Assembly (NCBI RefSeq): GCF_003012795.1
Contig: NZ_PXYH01000007.1
Coordinates: 1-64,000 of the forward strand
DNA from: Zobellella taiwanensis
GTDB taxonomy: Bacteria > Pseudomonadota > Gammaproteobacteria > Enterobacterales > Aeromonadaceae
Direction: 5' to 3'
Length of the DNA: 64,000 bases
The notes below the pieces were generated by a model. It was not told the DNA's origin. It did no database searches and saw only the letters and a program-made list of their open reading frames with translations. Shown in pieces: positions 43,208 through 53,232 of this stretch. Position 1 is the first letter of the stretch. Every line of letters begins with the position of its first letter. Made by a program: the position numbers and the translations under genes.

Positions 43208-44265
43208 TGCGCATCCTCAATGGTTCTTTCCAGTTCTTCCAGCTCGGCCTCGCCGTCTATCCGCACCCCGCGACGGGTGACTTCGTGCAGTTCGGTCTTG
43301 AACGACTCGGGCCGCTTGAGTTTTTCGGTGATCCGCACCGCCATCTGCTCGCCGGAGCGGCCCAGCTGGGCCCGGAAGGTGGGCAGCTCCTCCACCGACA
43401 CCAGCAGGTGTTCGGGCATGTCCACCGGGATGATATCGCCCTGCTTGAGCTCGAAGATGTCCCTCAGGGTCAGCTCCTTGTCCAGCAGCTTGACCGACAT
43501 GCCCACGTTGACGTCGAGGATTTCGTCGCGCAGCGCCTTGCCCCAGCGCAGATCGTTGTCGCCCTTGTCGCTCTGCACACCGGCGTCCAGCAGCTCGCGG
43601 ATGGGCTCCAGCATCGAATAGGGCATGGTCACATGAAAATCGCCGCCGCCGCCGTCCAGCTCGATATGGAAGGAGCTGACCACCACCACCTCGGTCGGAC
43701 TGACGATGTTGGCCATGGTGGGGTTCACCTCCGAGTCCAGGTATTCGAACTTGGTGTCCATCACCGGGGCCCAGGCGTCCTTGTAGTCCTCGAACACCAG
43801 CTTGAGCAGCAACTGGATCACCCGCCGCTCGGTGGGGGTGAATTCCCGCCCCTCGATCTTGGCGTAGCGGCCGTCGCCGCCAAAGAAGTTGTCCACCAGG
43901 ATAAACACCAGCCGGGCTTCCATGGTGAGCAGGGCAATGCCCTTGAGCGGCCTAAAGCGCACCATGTTGAGGCTGGTGGGCAGAAACAGGGAATGCACAT
44001 ATTCCCCGAACTTCATCATCTGCACCCCGTTGATGGACACCTCGGCGGTGCGGCGCATCATATTGAACAGGCTGATGCGCATATGCCGGGCAAAACGCTC
44101 GTTCACCATCTCCAGGGTCGGCATCCGGCCCCGGACAATACGGTCCTGGGAAGAAAAATCGAAGGCGGCAATGCCGGTGCGGCCGCTGCCCGCGTCCTCT
44201 TCCTCTACTTCATCCACCCCATGCAACAGGGCATCGATTTCATCCTGAGATAACAGATCGCTCAC
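43204..44265 (-). CDS. fliM: flagellar motor switch protein FliM
   Basis: C-ring protein that binds CheY-P. The 353 residues start with the CheY-binding peptide LLSQDEIDALLHG, followed by the CheC-like middle domain (RMPTLEMVNERFARHMRISLFNMM, IEGREFTPTERRVIQLLL) and a C-terminal SpoA domain that packs with FliN. It lies 8 bp after fliL. Confidence 0.96.
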   Translation of the reverse strand: MSDLLSQDEIDALLHGVDEVEEEDAGSGRTGIAAFDFSSQDRIVRGRMPTLEMVNERFARHMRISLFNMMRRTAEVSINGVQMMKFGEYVHSLFLPTSLNMVRFRPLKGIALLTMEARLVFILVDNFFGGDGRYAKIEGREFTPTERRVIQLLLKLVFEDYKDAWAPVMDTKFEYLDSEVNPTMANIVSPTEVVVVSSFHIELDGGGGDFHVTMPYSMLEPIRELLDAGVQSDKGDNDLRWGKALRDEILDVNVGMSVKLLDKELTLRDIFELKQGDIIPVDMPEHLLVSVEELPTFRAQLGRSGEQMAVRITEKLKRPESFKTELHEVTRRGVRIDGEAELEELERTIEDAQ

Positions 44266-44273
44266 AGCACCAC

Positions 44274-44780
44274 CTATTGCACTACAACACTGGTAAACAG
44301 CACCCGTTCCACCAGCGCCCTGCCGACCACGTCGGTCAGGGCCAGATTGAGGGCATCGCGCGCTTCCTCCCTCACCACATTCTTGTTATCGGCGGTCAGG
44401 AAACTGGCGGCGGTCTGGCTGCTGAGCACCGTCAGCAGGGCACTCTCCAGCAGCGGCAGGTGGCGCTTGGCCTCGGCTTCATCGGCCTCGCCCCGCACCA
44501 GCAACTCCACTTCCACCTGCACCAGCCGGTCGCGGTTGTCGCCGCGCACGCTGAAAATAAAGGGCTTGCTCATCCCCACATAGAGGGCCTGGTTGTCCGC
44601 CACCTCGGCCACCGCCGGCGCCTGGGGCTGCTGGCCGGCAAAATACCACCAGCCGGCGCCGGCCCCGCCCAGCAGCACGATAAGCCCCAGCAGGCTGAGC
44701 CAGGTGGACAGCCGTTTCCACATCGGCTTTCGTGGCATCACCAGTTCGTTATTGTCTTTGCGTCTCGCGCCCAAGGCCAT
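44274..44780 (-). CDS. fliL: flagellar basal body protein FliL
   Basis: Inner-membrane protein that surrounds and supports the stator. The 168 residues have one helix (LSLLGLIVLLGGAGAGWWYFAG) and a periplasmic stomatin-like domain (YVGMSKPFIFSVRGDNRDRLVQVEVELLVRG, LNLALTDVVGRALVERVLFTSVVVQ). An ATG 14 codons into the frame (MPRKPMW) could be the true start. Confidence 0.92.
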   Translation of the reverse strand: MALGARRKDNNELVMPRKPMWKRLSTWLSLLGLIVLLGGAGAGWWYFAGQQPQAPAVAEVADNQALYVGMSKPFIFSVRGDNRDRLVQVEVELLVRGEADEAEAKRHLPLLESALLTVLSSQTAASFLTADNKNVVREEARDALNLALTDVVGRALVERVLFTSVVVQ

Positions 44781-44793
44781 CCGTCGTCAACCC

Positions 44794-46140
44794 TTATGCA
44801 AAATAATCGATACGGCCATTGGCCAGATCCAGTACCCGGCCCGGCTCCACCGCCTGCCAGTCGCCGTCGTCCCCGGCGCCGGCCTGGCCCGCACCGGAGC
44901 CGGAACCGCCGCCGTTACCGCCCTCGCCCGCCAGTTGCCGCTCTTGGGGCGACGAGCCGCCCACTTCGCCCTGGCCCATGGCCAGGCCCTGCTGGCCCAG
45001 CATGTCGCGCAGGCGCGGCATCGCCTGCTCCAGCAGTTCCCGGGCCTGGGCATTGTGGGCGGTAAACTGGATATTCACCTCGCCCTGATCCAGCCGCAGC
45101 TGGATACGCACGCCGCCCAGCTCGGAGGGATTGAGGCGGATATCCGCCTCCTGCAGGTTCTGGTTGACCATCACCTGCACCTGTTGCGTCAACTGTTTGG
45201 CGTTTTGCTCGGCAGAGCCATTCAGGCTGAGGGCGCGCTCCGGCACCAGGGGCCGCTCCACCGCCGGTTGTGTTCCCTGGGGCTGGCCGCTGCCCTGAAC
45301 CGGGGCCATGCCCTCGGCCCCGGACTGCGGGGACTCGGCCGGCGGCAATTCGCCCCGCTCGCCGCCCTCGATATGGCCGGCGGCCTGCGCCTGCAGGGCG
45401 GACGGCAACACCTTGCCGGTATCGCCGACGTTTTTTTCCGGCCGCCAGCGCTGGCCCAGCTCGATTTGCGCCAGCCACTCGGGCTTGTCCCCGTCCGCCT
45501 GCGCCGCTACCGCGGCCATGGCCAGGCCACGGGCCGGTTTGTCGGCGCCCGGCGCCCAGGCTTCGGCATCCTCTTCGCCGCCCCCTGAGCCATGAACCAA
45601 CGGCTCGGCGCCGGGCCGGGCCGCCACCGGCTGTTCGCCGGCGGCAACCGGCCGCTCAGTTTGTCCCTGCCGCGACAGGAAGGGCCGCGGCTCCGGGATT
45701 TCGTCGCTGGGCGCCGGCTCGTCGGCCTTGGTGGCCGGCTCGGTCGCCACTGCCCCTGACAGGGGCAAGGCACCGCTTTCACCGGGCACCCGGGTGCCGT
45801 GCGCCGGCAAGGCAGTGGCAGGCAAGGCGTCTGCCTTGGGCTCAGTGTCGGCCCCTGGTGCCGGCGGCAGAGCCTGGGCCGCCTCGTCCAGCTCAGGCTG
45901 CTCCGGCGTTTCGGCAAAGGCGGCCTCACCGTTGCGGACCATCTCTTCCTCCGGCGCGGCCTTGCCGTCCCCGGCGGCGTTTGCCGGCGCCTTGCCGGGC
46001 GCGTCCCGCCCGGCCGTGCTCTGGCGCAGGGTCTCGGCAAAGTTGCCCTCGCCGCCGCCCCGGGCCGCGGCGCCACCGGCACCGGCACCGGCCGGTGCAG
46101 CAGGCGCGGCGGGGGCCACCGGAAGAATCATCATGCTCAT
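44794..46140 (-). CDS. fliK: flagellar hook-length control protein FliK
   Basis: Secreted ruler that measures hook length and triggers the FlhB switch. The 448 residues have a low-complexity Ala/Pro/Glu-rich N-terminal ruler part and a conserved C-terminal domain (LTQQVQVMVNQNLQEADIRLNPSELGGVRIQLRLDQGEVNIQFTAHNAQARELLEQAMPRLRDML, recognised in pieces). The variable N-terminal part is normal for the family. It lies 60 bp after fliJ. Confidence 0.93.
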   Translation of the reverse strand: MSMMILPVAPAAPAAPAGAGAGGAAARGGGEGNFAETLRQSTAGRDAPGKAPANAAGDGKAAPEEEMVRNGEAAFAETPEQPELDEAAQALPPAPGADTEPKADALPATALPAHGTRVPGESGALPLSGAVATEPATKADEPAPSDEIPEPRPFLSRQGQTERPVAAGEQPVAARPGAEPLVHGSGGGEEDAEAWAPGADKPARGLAMAAVAAQADGDKPEWLAQIELGQRWRPEKNVGDTGKVLPSALQAQAAGHIEGGERGELPPAESPQSGAEGMAPVQGSGQPQGTQPAVERPLVPERALSLNGSAEQNAKQLTQQVQVMVNQNLQEADIRLNPSELGGVRIQLRLDQGEVNIQFTAHNAQARELLEQAMPRLRDMLGQQGLAMGQGEVGGSSPQERQLAGEGGNGGGSGSGAGQAGAGDDGDWQAVEPGRVLDLANGRIDYFA

Positions 46141-46200
46141 GGAGTACCTTCAGTCGGCTGAATCCGTCTTGTCGGCGAAATTATGCAATTTATGTGCCGC

Positions 46201-46644
46201 CTACCTGGGCTGCTTTTTATGGAAGCGGTAGATGGCCAGGTTGTCGAGCATCTTCTGTTCGTTGCGGGCCGCCTCCAGTTGCTGCCGCTGCCGGTCGCGC
46301 TCCAGCAGCTGGGCAATGGCCTGGCGGCGGGTTTTTACCTGCATCCAGGACTGGCTCGCCTTGTCCACCTGCTCCCGGGCCTGGCGGATGCCGTCAAGCT
46401 GCTGGCGCTGGGCCACTTCCAGCTTGTCGATAAAGCCCTGGAAATGGCCGTATTGGTGGGAGCTTAGCCCTTCCCGGCCCCGGTGATGGAATTCCTGGCT
46501 GTAGTGGCGCTGGTACTGGCTGAGGGTCTGCTGCTGCTGCTGCAGCATCTGCAGCTGACGCTGGGCCGAATTGAGCAACGCCGCCGCCTGGCGCTCTTCG
46601 CCGTCGAGCTTGTCCAGCAGCAGGTGCAGGGCGCGGGAGCTCAT
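46201..46644 (-). CDS. fliJ: flagellar export chaperone/stalk protein FliJ
   Basis: Stalk-like coiled coil linking the FliI ATPase ring to FlhA. The 147 residues are almost fully helical, with long heptad stretches ([37 protein letters not shown] and [23 protein letters not shown]). Conservation is weak but the position after fliI and the fold are decisive. It overlaps fliI by 4 bp. Confidence 0.92.
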   Translation of the reverse strand: MSSRALHLLLDKLDGEERQAAALLNSAQRQLQMLQQQQQTLSQYQRHYSQEFHHRGREGLSSHQYGHFQGFIDKLEVAQRQQLDGIRQAREQVDKASQSWMQVKTRRQAIAQLLERDRQRQQLEAARNEQKMLDNLAIYRFHKKQPR

Positions 46645-47975
46645 GCGCCCGCCCTCATCAGCGGCCGGGTCAGGATCTCAAGCTCGTTGATGCTGGCCTC
46701 CAGGTTGATCACCTCCTTCATGCCCTGGGTCAAAAAGCGATCCAGCCGGGGCCGGATATTGATGGCCAGATCCAGCCGGGGATCGGCCCCCTGCTGGTAG
46801 GCGCCGAGGTTGATCAGGTCGTGGTTCTGCTGGTACAGGGCATAGGCCTGCTTGGCCGCCCGGGCGCTGCGCTGGTGCGCCTCCGTGGTCACCGCCGTCA
46901 TTACCCGGCTGATCGATTTTTCAATGTCGATGGCCGGATAATGGCCGCTGTCGGCCAGCTGGCGCGACAGCACTATGTGGCCGTCGAGAATGGCCCGGGC
47001 CGCGTCGGCGATGGGATCCTGCAGATCGTCGCCCTCGGTCAGCACGGTAAAAAAGGCGGTAATGCTGCCCTGCCCCTCGGCGCCGTTGCCGGCCCGCTCC
47101 ACCAGCGCCGGCAGCTTGGCAAACACCGAAGGCGGATAGCCCTTGCTGGCGGGCGGCTCGCCCACCGCCAGGGCAATTTCCCGCTGGGCCTGGGCATAGC
47201 GGGTCAGGGAGTCCATCAGCAACAGCACATTGAGTCCCTGGTCGCGGAAATACTCCGCCAGGGTCAGCGCCGTCTCGCACCCCTTGAGCCGCATCAGCGG
47301 CGAGGCATCGGCCGGCGCCGCCACCACCACGGAACGGGCCCGGCCTTCCTCGCCCAGGATAACGTCGATAAATTCCTTCACTTCCCGGCCCCGTTCGCCG
47401 ATAAGCCCGACCACCACCACATCGGCCCTGGCGCCCCGGGTCATCATGCCGAGCAGCACGCTCTTGCCCACTCCCGAGCCGGCAAACAGCCCCATGCGCT
47501 GGCCCTGGCCCACGGTGAGCACCGAGTTGATGGCGCGCACGCCCACGTCCATCGGTTGTTCGATGGGCTTGCGCGCCATGGGATTGAGCCGGCGGGCGGT
47601 AAAGTCGGCGGTGGCCGCCGTCACCAGCGGGCCCCGGCCGTCCAGGGGATGGCCAATGCCGTCGATCACCCGGCCCAGCAGCTCCATGCCCACCGGCACC
47701 CCGGCCCCGGCGCCGACCGGCGTCACCCGGGCGCCGGGGATCACCCCCTTGAGGGACTCGCTCGGCATCAAATACAGCCGGTCTTCGGAAAAGCCCACCA
47801 CCTCGGCATCCATCTCGCCGAACAGGGTCTGGATACGGCACTGGCTGCCCACCGCCGCGGTGCAGCCCACCGCCTCCAGGGTCAGCCCCACCACCCGGGT
47901 CAGCTTGCCGCTGGCCACCATGGCCGGCGCCAGGCCGCTGGCCTGGTAGCCGAGCAGGCGTTCACTCAGGGTCAT
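46641..47975 (-). CDS. fliI: flagellum-specific ATPase FliI
   Basis: Energises substrate unloading at the export gate. The 444 residues resemble F1 beta: Walker [16 protein letters not shown], then [17 protein letters not shown], Walker [24 protein letters not shown] and the [19 protein letters not shown] segment. It overlaps fliH by 14 bp. Confidence 0.96.
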   Translation of the reverse strand: MTLSERLLGYQASGLAPAMVASGKLTRVVGLTLEAVGCTAAVGSQCRIQTLFGEMDAEVVGFSEDRLYLMPSESLKGVIPGARVTPVGAGAGVPVGMELLGRVIDGIGHPLDGRGPLVTAATADFTARRLNPMARKPIEQPMDVGVRAINSVLTVGQGQRMGLFAGSGVGKSVLLGMMTRGARADVVVVGLIGERGREVKEFIDVILGEEGRARSVVVAAPADASPLMRLKGCETALTLAEYFRDQGLNVLLLMDSLTRYAQAQREIALAVGEPPASKGYPPSVFAKLPALVERAGNGAEGQGSITAFFTVLTEGDDLQDPIADAARAILDGHIVLSRQLADSGHYPAIDIEKSISRVMTAVTTEAHQRSARAAKQAYALYQQNHDLINLGAYQQGADPRLDLAINIRPRLDRFLTQGMKEVINLEASINELEILTRPLMRAGA

Positions 47976-48768
47976 GGAAGCGATTCCAGTTGGCCTTCAT
48001 AAAATTGGTCATCAGGGCGTCGATACGCTGGTGCAGGTCGGTTTCCAGCTCCGACATGGCGGTTTTCAGGCGCAGCCGGCCCGGTTCGAGCAGGGGATCT
48101 TCCACCAGCTCCCAGCCGCGCCGGGCCAGGCTGTCGTCGTCGAACTGCTCGCGCAGCAGGGTCAGATCCTGGCCATGCAGAAAAAAGGTAATGCGGGGTT
48201 CATGGCCCGGCAGGGCGGCCACCGCCTCCTGCACCGTGGCCAGCAGCAGCCGGGGCGAAGTGCGGGCTTCCGCCTTCAGCAGGTTGCGGGCCAGCTCCAT
48301 GGCCAGGGTCACCAGGCTTTGCTCCACCCTGTGGTCGACCCGGGCCAGCGGGGCAACCAGCTGATCCACCAGCTGTTGCCACTGGCCGCAAAGGGCGTCA
48401 ATGCGCTCCCGGCCCTCGGCCAGGCCCTGCTCCAGCCCCTGTTCCAGGCCGGCGGCGTGGCCTTCCTGCTGGCCCTTGAGCCGGCCTTCCTCCCGGCCCT
48501 GCTCAAAGCCCTTGGCGCGGCCCTCGGCAATGCCCTCGTCGTAGGCGGCCTGGCGGATTGCCTCCAGCGCCTCGGCGGTGAGCGGCTCGGGCTCCGGCTC
48601 GGCTTCCAGCTCCACCACCGGCTCGGGCTCCGGCTCGGGAAAACGGTAGCCCAGGGCATTGCCCCTGGGCTCGGCGCTGGCCTTGGCCTCGCCCATGTCC
48701 GGCCAGGACCAGTGGCGCACCGGCTCGCCGTCCGGGCGCAGGTATTGCCTGAGTTTGTCCTTGCTCAT
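47962..48768 (-). CDS. fliH: flagellar assembly protein FliH
   Basis: Negative regulator and peripheral stalk of FliI. The 268 residues show an acidic, Pro/Glu-rich N-terminal part, then the glycine-repeat helix typical of FliH ([42 protein letters not shown], GxxxG repeats seen over about 40 residues), and a C-terminal domain binding FliI. It overlaps fliG by 4 bp. Confidence 0.94.
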   Translation of the reverse strand: MSKDKLRQYLRPDGEPVRHWSWPDMGEAKASAEPRGNALGYRFPEPEPEPVVELEAEPEPEPLTAEALEAIRQAAYDEGIAEGRAKGFEQGREEGRLKGQQEGHAAGLEQGLEQGLAEGRERIDALCGQWQQLVDQLVAPLARVDHRVEQSLVTLAMELARNLLKAEARTSPRLLLATVQEAVAALPGHEPRITFFLHGQDLTLLREQFDDDSLARRGWELVEDPLLEPGRLRLKTAMSELETDLHQRIDALMTNFMKANWNRFHDPE

Positions 48769-49808
48769 ACGTAATCGTCACCGGGCCCCTTGGACAGGGA
48801 AAGCTCACCCTCATCCGCCAGGCGCCGGGCAATGGCCAGGATTTCCTTCTGCGCCACTTCCACTTCGCTGACCCGCACCGGCCCCATGACCTCCATGTCT
48901 TCCTGCAGCATTTCGGCGGCACGCTTGGACATATTGCGGAAAAACTTGTCCTTCAGCATGTCGTCGGCCCCCTTGAGGGCGCGCTGCAGCACATCGTTGG
49001 TGACCTCGCGCAGCAACAGCTGGATGCCCTTGTCGTCCAGGTCGATCAGGTTTTCGAACACAAACATCAGATCCTGGATCTTCATGCTCATTTCCTCGTC
49101 CTGATCGCGGATGGCGTCCATCAGCGCCCCTTCCACCGCCGTGTCCAGGTAGTTCATGATGCTGGCCGCGGCCTTCAGGCCGCCCATCTTGGCCGACTGC
49201 ACCCCGCTCTGGCCGGCAAACTGCTTTTCCATGATATCGTTCAGTTCCTGCAGCGCCGCCGGCTGGACTTCCTCCAGCTCGGCCACGCGCATGATCAAAT
49301 CCAGCCGCACCGGCTCCGGGAACTGGTGCAGGATTTCCGCCGATTGCTCGGGCTCCAGGTAGGCCAGCACTATGGTCTGGATTTGCGGGTGTTCGTTCTG
49401 GATCAGGCTCGCCACCTGGCGGGCATCCATCCACTTGAGCGAATCCAGGCCGCGGGCACCGGCACCGGCGGCAATCTGGTCCACCAGCCGGCTGGCCTTG
49501 TCCTCGCCCAGCGCCGCCACCAGCGCATTGCGCACAAAGTCCTGCACGCCCACGCCGATATTGGTGAAACGCTGGATATCTTCCACAAACAGCCGGTGCA
49601 CGGCGCCCACCTTGTCGGGGCTGAAATCGCTGGCGGACGACATCATCACCCCCAGCCGCTGCACATGCTTGGGATCGAGGTGGCGGAAAATCTGCGCCGC
49701 GTCGTCCTCCTTCAGGCTCAGCATCAGCAGGGCCGCCTTCTCGACGCCGCTCATGCGGCTCAGCAGCACCCGCTGCTCGTCGGAAATATCGATTTCGTTA
49801 GCGCTCAT
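48765..49808 (-). CDS. fliG: flagellar motor switch protein FliG
   Basis: C-ring protein that contacts FliF and MotA-type stators. The 347 residues have the N-terminal FliF-binding domain (GVEKAALLMLSLKEDDAAQIFRHLDPKHV), the EHPQ motif in NEHPQIQTIVLAYLEP, and the C-terminal torque helix with charged residues (DPKHV..., IRDQDEEMSMKIQDLMFVFENLIDLDDKGIQLLLREV). It overlaps fliF by 11 bp. Confidence 0.96.
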   Translation of the reverse strand: MSANEIDISDEQRVLLSRMSGVEKAALLMLSLKEDDAAQIFRHLDPKHVQRLGVMMSSASDFSPDKVGAVHRLFVEDIQRFTNIGVGVQDFVRNALVAALGEDKASRLVDQIAAGAGARGLDSLKWMDARQVASLIQNEHPQIQTIVLAYLEPEQSAEILHQFPEPVRLDLIMRVAELEEVQPAALQELNDIMEKQFAGQSGVQSAKMGGLKAAASIMNYLDTAVEGALMDAIRDQDEEMSMKIQDLMFVFENLIDLDDKGIQLLLREVTNDVLQRALKGADDMLKDKFFRNMSKRAAEMLQEDMEVMGPVRVSEVEVAQKEILAIARRLADEGELSLSKGPGDDYV

Positions 49809-51498
49809 CGCTCTTTATCCAGTATTTGATCACCTGGGCGGTCAGGTCGGGTTCATTGCCCGCCAGCGCCCGCACAACGCGCAGCAGATCTTCTTCCTTG
49901 TGCAGATCGGGCAGCTTGAGCTGGCCGTCCTCGATGCGGAACAGGTCGTCTTCCGCCTGCTGGGCCAGCAGGCTCAGCTCGTCGGAGCCCATAAAGGCGT
50001 TCTGGGCATCCGGGTCGGACTCCGTCACCTTGTCGCCGTGCAGCAGCCGCATCACCATGGGCCGCACCAGGGTCACCAGCAGCACCACCAGCACCACCAC
50101 GGCGCCCAAAATACGCATCAGGTGCCAGAACCAGGGCTGCTCATAGAAGGGTTCCGCCGCCATGGCGTCGAAATCGGGCCGGTTAAAGGGCACCGCCACC
50201 ACCTCGATGGCATCGCCCCGGCTCACGTCAAAGCCCAGGCCGCCGCGCAGCAAGCGCTCCACCTTGGCCAGCTCCTCGGCACCGAGGGGCTGGCGCACCA
50301 GGCCGCCCTCGCCGTCGGGCACCGACTGGTAATCCACCGCCACCGACACCGTTAGCCGGCGAATGTCGCCCACCGCCGTTTCGGTGCGGCTGATGGTGGT
50401 GTCCAGCTCGAAGTTGCGGGTCGCCTCGCGCCGGTTGCGCTCGTTGCGGGCCTTCTCCTGGGCCAGGCCCTCGGCCTCTTCCGGGATCTCCGACTCCATC
50501 GGCGGCTGGTTGGTAAGCGCGCCCGGAATGCCCACCGGGCCCAGGCCCAGGGTGTTGTCTTCCATCACCATTTCCGAGCGCACCGCCGGCATGTCGGGGT
50601 TGAAGGTCTTGGTGGTCTGCTCCTGGCGGGTGAAGTCGAGGCTGACGTCCACCTCGGCGGTATAGTTGCCAAGCCCCAGCACCGGGCTCAGGATGGCGTC
50701 GATTTTCTGGCGGTAGTCGTCTTCCTGCTTTTGCTGCAGTTCAAATTCGCGCCGGGTGCGGGCCGCCAGCGGATCCTGGGAGCCGGAGTTGAGCAGGCGG
50801 CCGTTCTGGTCGGTCACCGTCACCCGCCCCGGGGTCAGGTCGGACACGGCGGAAGCCACGGTGTCGACAATGGCGTCCACCTCCTCCTGGCGCAGGGTGC
50901 TGCCCCGGCGCAGGTTGAGCACCACGGTGGCGCTGGGCTGGCGGCGGTCGCGCACAAAGACGTTTTCCCGGGGAATGGCCAGCAGCACCTGGGCCTGGGC
51001 CACGCTGTTGTATTGCTCAATCACCCGCGCCAGCTGGCGCTCGCGGCTCAGGTTGAGCCGCTCCCGCTCCAGCCGCTGGCTGATGCCAAAACCGGGGTCC
51101 GACAGCAGAATGGCGTCGCCCTGGGGCAGGCTTTCGCTCAGCCCCGAGCGGCGCATGCCGAGCTGGATATCGGCAAACTGATCGGCGCGCACCATCACAG
51201 TGCTGCCGTCCACCTTGTATTCCAGCTTGTTGGCGTCCAGATAATCCAGGGTTTCTATCAGCTCGGCATTGTCGTAAATGCCGAGCGGCCGCATTTCCGG
51301 CTCCTTGCCCCACAGCAGCACAAACACCGCAATCGCCAGCACAATGGCCAGCGCCAGCACCAGCATGATCTGGCGCAGGATGTCGGAATGGCTCAGGATG
51401 GCAAGGGGCGTGCTTTTCTGTTCTTCGGCGTCCAGTGTTCCATTGTCTCCGTTCGCCAGAACGTTTTTGTCGGCATCCACCAGCGGATTATCGGCCAC
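49798..51498 (-). CDS. fliF: flagellar MS-ring protein FliF
   Basis: Forms the membrane ring that starts basal body assembly. The 566 residues have two membrane helices (IMLVLALAIVLAIAVFVLLWG near residue 40 and MRILGAVVVLVVLLVTLV near 465) flanking a periplasmic region with YscJ-like ring-building motifs (GFGISQRLERERLNLSRERQLARVI). The C-terminal FliG-binding segment (LPDLHKEEDLLRVVRALAGNEPDLTAQVIKYW) is present. Confidence 0.96.
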   Translation of the reverse strand: MADNPLVDADKNVLANGDNGTLDAEEQKSTPLAILSHSDILRQIMLVLALAIVLAIAVFVLLWGKEPEMRPLGIYDNAELIETLDYLDANKLEYKVDGSTVMVRADQFADIQLGMRRSGLSESLPQGDAILLSDPGFGISQRLERERLNLSRERQLARVIEQYNSVAQAQVLLAIPRENVFVRDRRQPSATVVLNLRRGSTLRQEEVDAIVDTVASAVSDLTPGRVTVTDQNGRLLNSGSQDPLAARTRREFELQQKQEDDYRQKIDAILSPVLGLGNYTAEVDVSLDFTRQEQTTKTFNPDMPAVRSEMVMEDNTLGLGPVGIPGALTNQPPMESEIPEEAEGLAQEKARNERNRREATRNFELDTTISRTETAVGDIRRLTVSVAVDYQSVPDGEGGLVRQPLGAEELAKVERLLRGGLGFDVSRGDAIEVVAVPFNRPDFDAMAAEPFYEQPWFWHLMRILGAVVVLVVLLVTLVRPMVMRLLHGDKVTESDPDAQNAFMGSDELSLLAQQAEDDLFRIEDGQLKLPDLHKEEDLLRVVRALAGNEPDLTAQVIKYWIKSDER

Positions 51499-51506
51499 CT
51501 GTTACC

Positions 51507-51824
51507 TCACACCGGCATGTTCATGATGGTTTTATAGGCGTCGACCACCTTGTTGCGCACCTGCACCGTGGCCTCGAAGGCAATGCCCGATTTTTGCGCC
51601 GCCAGCATCACCTGCTCCAGGCTCACCGCCTCGTCGCCCAGCTCAAAGCGGGTACGCAGATCATCGGTGCTTTTTTGCAGGCCGTTGACGTTGTTGATGG
51701 CCTTGCCGAGCAGGGCCGAAAAATCCTCGTGCAGGCCGCCGGCCTGTACCTGGGGGGAGGAAGTCCGCATTTCTCCTTGCAGAGACTGCATTTCTGTCAG
51801 CAAACCGCTGGCGTTAATGTCCAT
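51507..51824 (-). CDS. fliE: flagellar hook-basal body protein FliE
   Basis: Links the MS-ring to the rod. The 105-residue protein has the conserved C-terminal segment LEQVMLAAQKSGIAFEATVQVRNKVVDAYKTIMNMPV (recognised in parts). The start at 51824 has GGGAG eight bases upstream; an ATG two codons earlier is too close to that site. A sigma-54 promoter lies upstream, so fliE begins the large basal-body/export operon down to at least fliR. Confidence 0.93.
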   Translation of the reverse strand: MDINASGLLTEMQSLQGEMRTSSPQVQAGGLHEDFSALLGKAINNVNGLQKSTDDLRTRFELGDEAVSLEQVMLAAQKSGIAFEATVQVRNKVVDAYKTIMNMPV

Positions 51825-51877
51825 GTGCATGGCTCCCGAAGCTGTTGTAACCGTAAAGTTGACGTTGCGGATGATAA

Positions 51878-51893
51878 GGCAATTAGCAGGCCA
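51878..51893 (-). promoter_or_regulatory. sigma-54 promoter of fliE
   Basis: On the minus strand TGGCCTGCTAATTGCC has GG and GC at the exact -24/-12 spacing of the consensus TGGCACG-N4-TTGCW. The predicted start near 51867 leaves a leader of about 43 bases before fliE. FlrC, encoded just upstream, is the expected activator. Confidence 0.75.
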
Positions 51894-51903
51894 GGGCGAA
51901 TCA

Positions 51904-53232
51904 TTACACGCCCTGGCCCGGAACCTGTATGCCCGCCTCGCGCATGCGGGCCAGCTTGTAGCGCAGGGTGCGCGGGCTGATGCCCAGCCGCTCCGCCACC
52001 TGCTGGCGGCTGCCGGCGCAGGCCCGCAGCGCCTGCAGAATAATCTGGTGCTCCTGGCTTTCCAGCTCCCGGCCCAGGTCTTCCTCCACCGGGGCCGGGG
52101 CGGGCGCCATGGCCGTATCCAGCAGGATGTCATCGGCGCCGATGCACTGGCCCGGCGCCAGAATCAGGGCGCGCTGGATCACGTTGTCCAGCTCGCGCAC
52201 ATTGCCCGGCCAGGAGTGGCCGCGCAGCCGCCGGCAGGCGTCTTCCCCCAGCTCCACCCCGCTGCGCCCCAGGCTCTGGCCGTGGCGCGCCAGCAAAAAG
52301 CGGGCCAGGGGCAGTATGTCGTCGGGCCGCTCGGCCAGGGCCGGCCAGGCCAGCGGAAACACATTGAGCCGGTAATAAAGATCTTCCCGAAACCGCCCCT
52401 CGGCCACCGCCGCCCGCAGATCCCGGTTGCTGGTGGCCAGCACCCGCACGTCCAGGTTGAGGGTCTTGCGCCCGCCCAGCCGCTCCACCTCCCGCTCCTG
52501 CAGCACCCGCAGCAGCTTGGCCTGCAGCGACAGCTCCATTTCGGTGATTTCGTCCAGCAGCAGGGTGCCGCCCTGGGCCTGCTCGAACTTGCCCGGGCAG
52601 GCCTGCAGGGCGCCGGTAAAAGCGCCCTTTTCATAGCCGAACAGGGTCGCCTCCAGCATATTGTCGGGAATGGCGGCGCAGTTGATGGCCACAAAGGGCC
52701 CGTCGGCGCGGCCCGAGCGGCGATGGATAAAGCGCGCCAGCACCTCCTTGCCGGTGCCGCTGGGGCCGGTGATCATCACGCTGGCCGCCGAGCGGGCCAC
52801 CCGTTCGGCCAGTTGCAGCAATTGCAGGCTGCGGGCGTCGGCCACCACGGGGTCGCCCTCGTCCCGGGCGCTGTCGCCCACATGGCGGGCCACCCGGGCC
52901 AGCAGGGTATCGGGCACAAAGGGCTTGGCCAGGTAATCCACCGCCCCCTCGCGCATGGCGCTCACCGCCCCCGCCACCTGGGCATGGGCGGTCATCACCA
53001 GCACCGGCAGGCCGGGAAAGCGGCCGTTGATCCAGCGCAGCAGGGCCAGGCCGTCCATGCCCGCCATTTGCACGTCGGTCAGCACCATGTGCACCGCCTG
53101 TTCGTTGAGCAGCGCCATCGCCTGTTCGGCGCTGGCCGCGGCCAGGCAATGGTAGCCCGCCAGCATCAGGGTATCTTCCAGCGCCTGGCGCAGGCCGAGA
53201 TCGTCTTCCACTATCAGCAGGGTTGCCGTCAT
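51904..53232 (-). CDS. flrC: sigma-54 response regulator FlrC (FleR)
   Basis: Activates class III flagellar operons with sigma-54 when phosphorylated by FlrB. The 442 residues hold a receiver domain (Asp53 in MVLTDVQMAGMDG), an AAA+ domain with Walker A ITGPSGTGKEVLARFIH, the sigma-54 contact loop EKGAFTGA, Walker B TLLLDEITEMELSLQAK, and a Fis-type helix-turn-helix (SRQQVAERLGISPRTLRYKLARM). The Walker A has GPSGTGKE in place of the common GESGTGKE. It overlaps flrB by 4 bp. Confidence 0.95.
   Translation of the reverse strand: MTATLLIVEDDLGLRQALEDTLMLAGYHCLAAASAEQAMALLNEQAVHMVLTDVQMAGMDGLALLRWINGRFPGLPVLVMTAHAQVAGAVSAMREGAVDYLAKPFVPDTLLARVARHVGDSARDEGDPVVADARSLQLLQLAERVARSAASVMITGPSGTGKEVLARFIHRRSGRADGPFVAINCAAIPDNMLEATLFGYEKGAFTGALQACPGKFEQAQGGTLLLDEITEMELSLQAKLLRVLQEREVERLGGRKTLNLDVRVLATSNRDLRAAVAEGRFREDLYYRLNVFPLAWPALAERPDDILPLARFLLARHGQSLGRSGVELGEDACRRLRGHSWPGNVRELDNVIQRALILAPGQCIGADDILLDTAMAPAPAPVEEDLGRELESQEHQIILQALRACAGSRQQVAERLGISPRTLRYKLARMREAGIQVPGQGV

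Noticed and set aside
46141-46200. Sigma-28 promoter before fliK (TAAA...GCCGACAA)
   Set aside because: The spacer is 12 bases where 15 is required.
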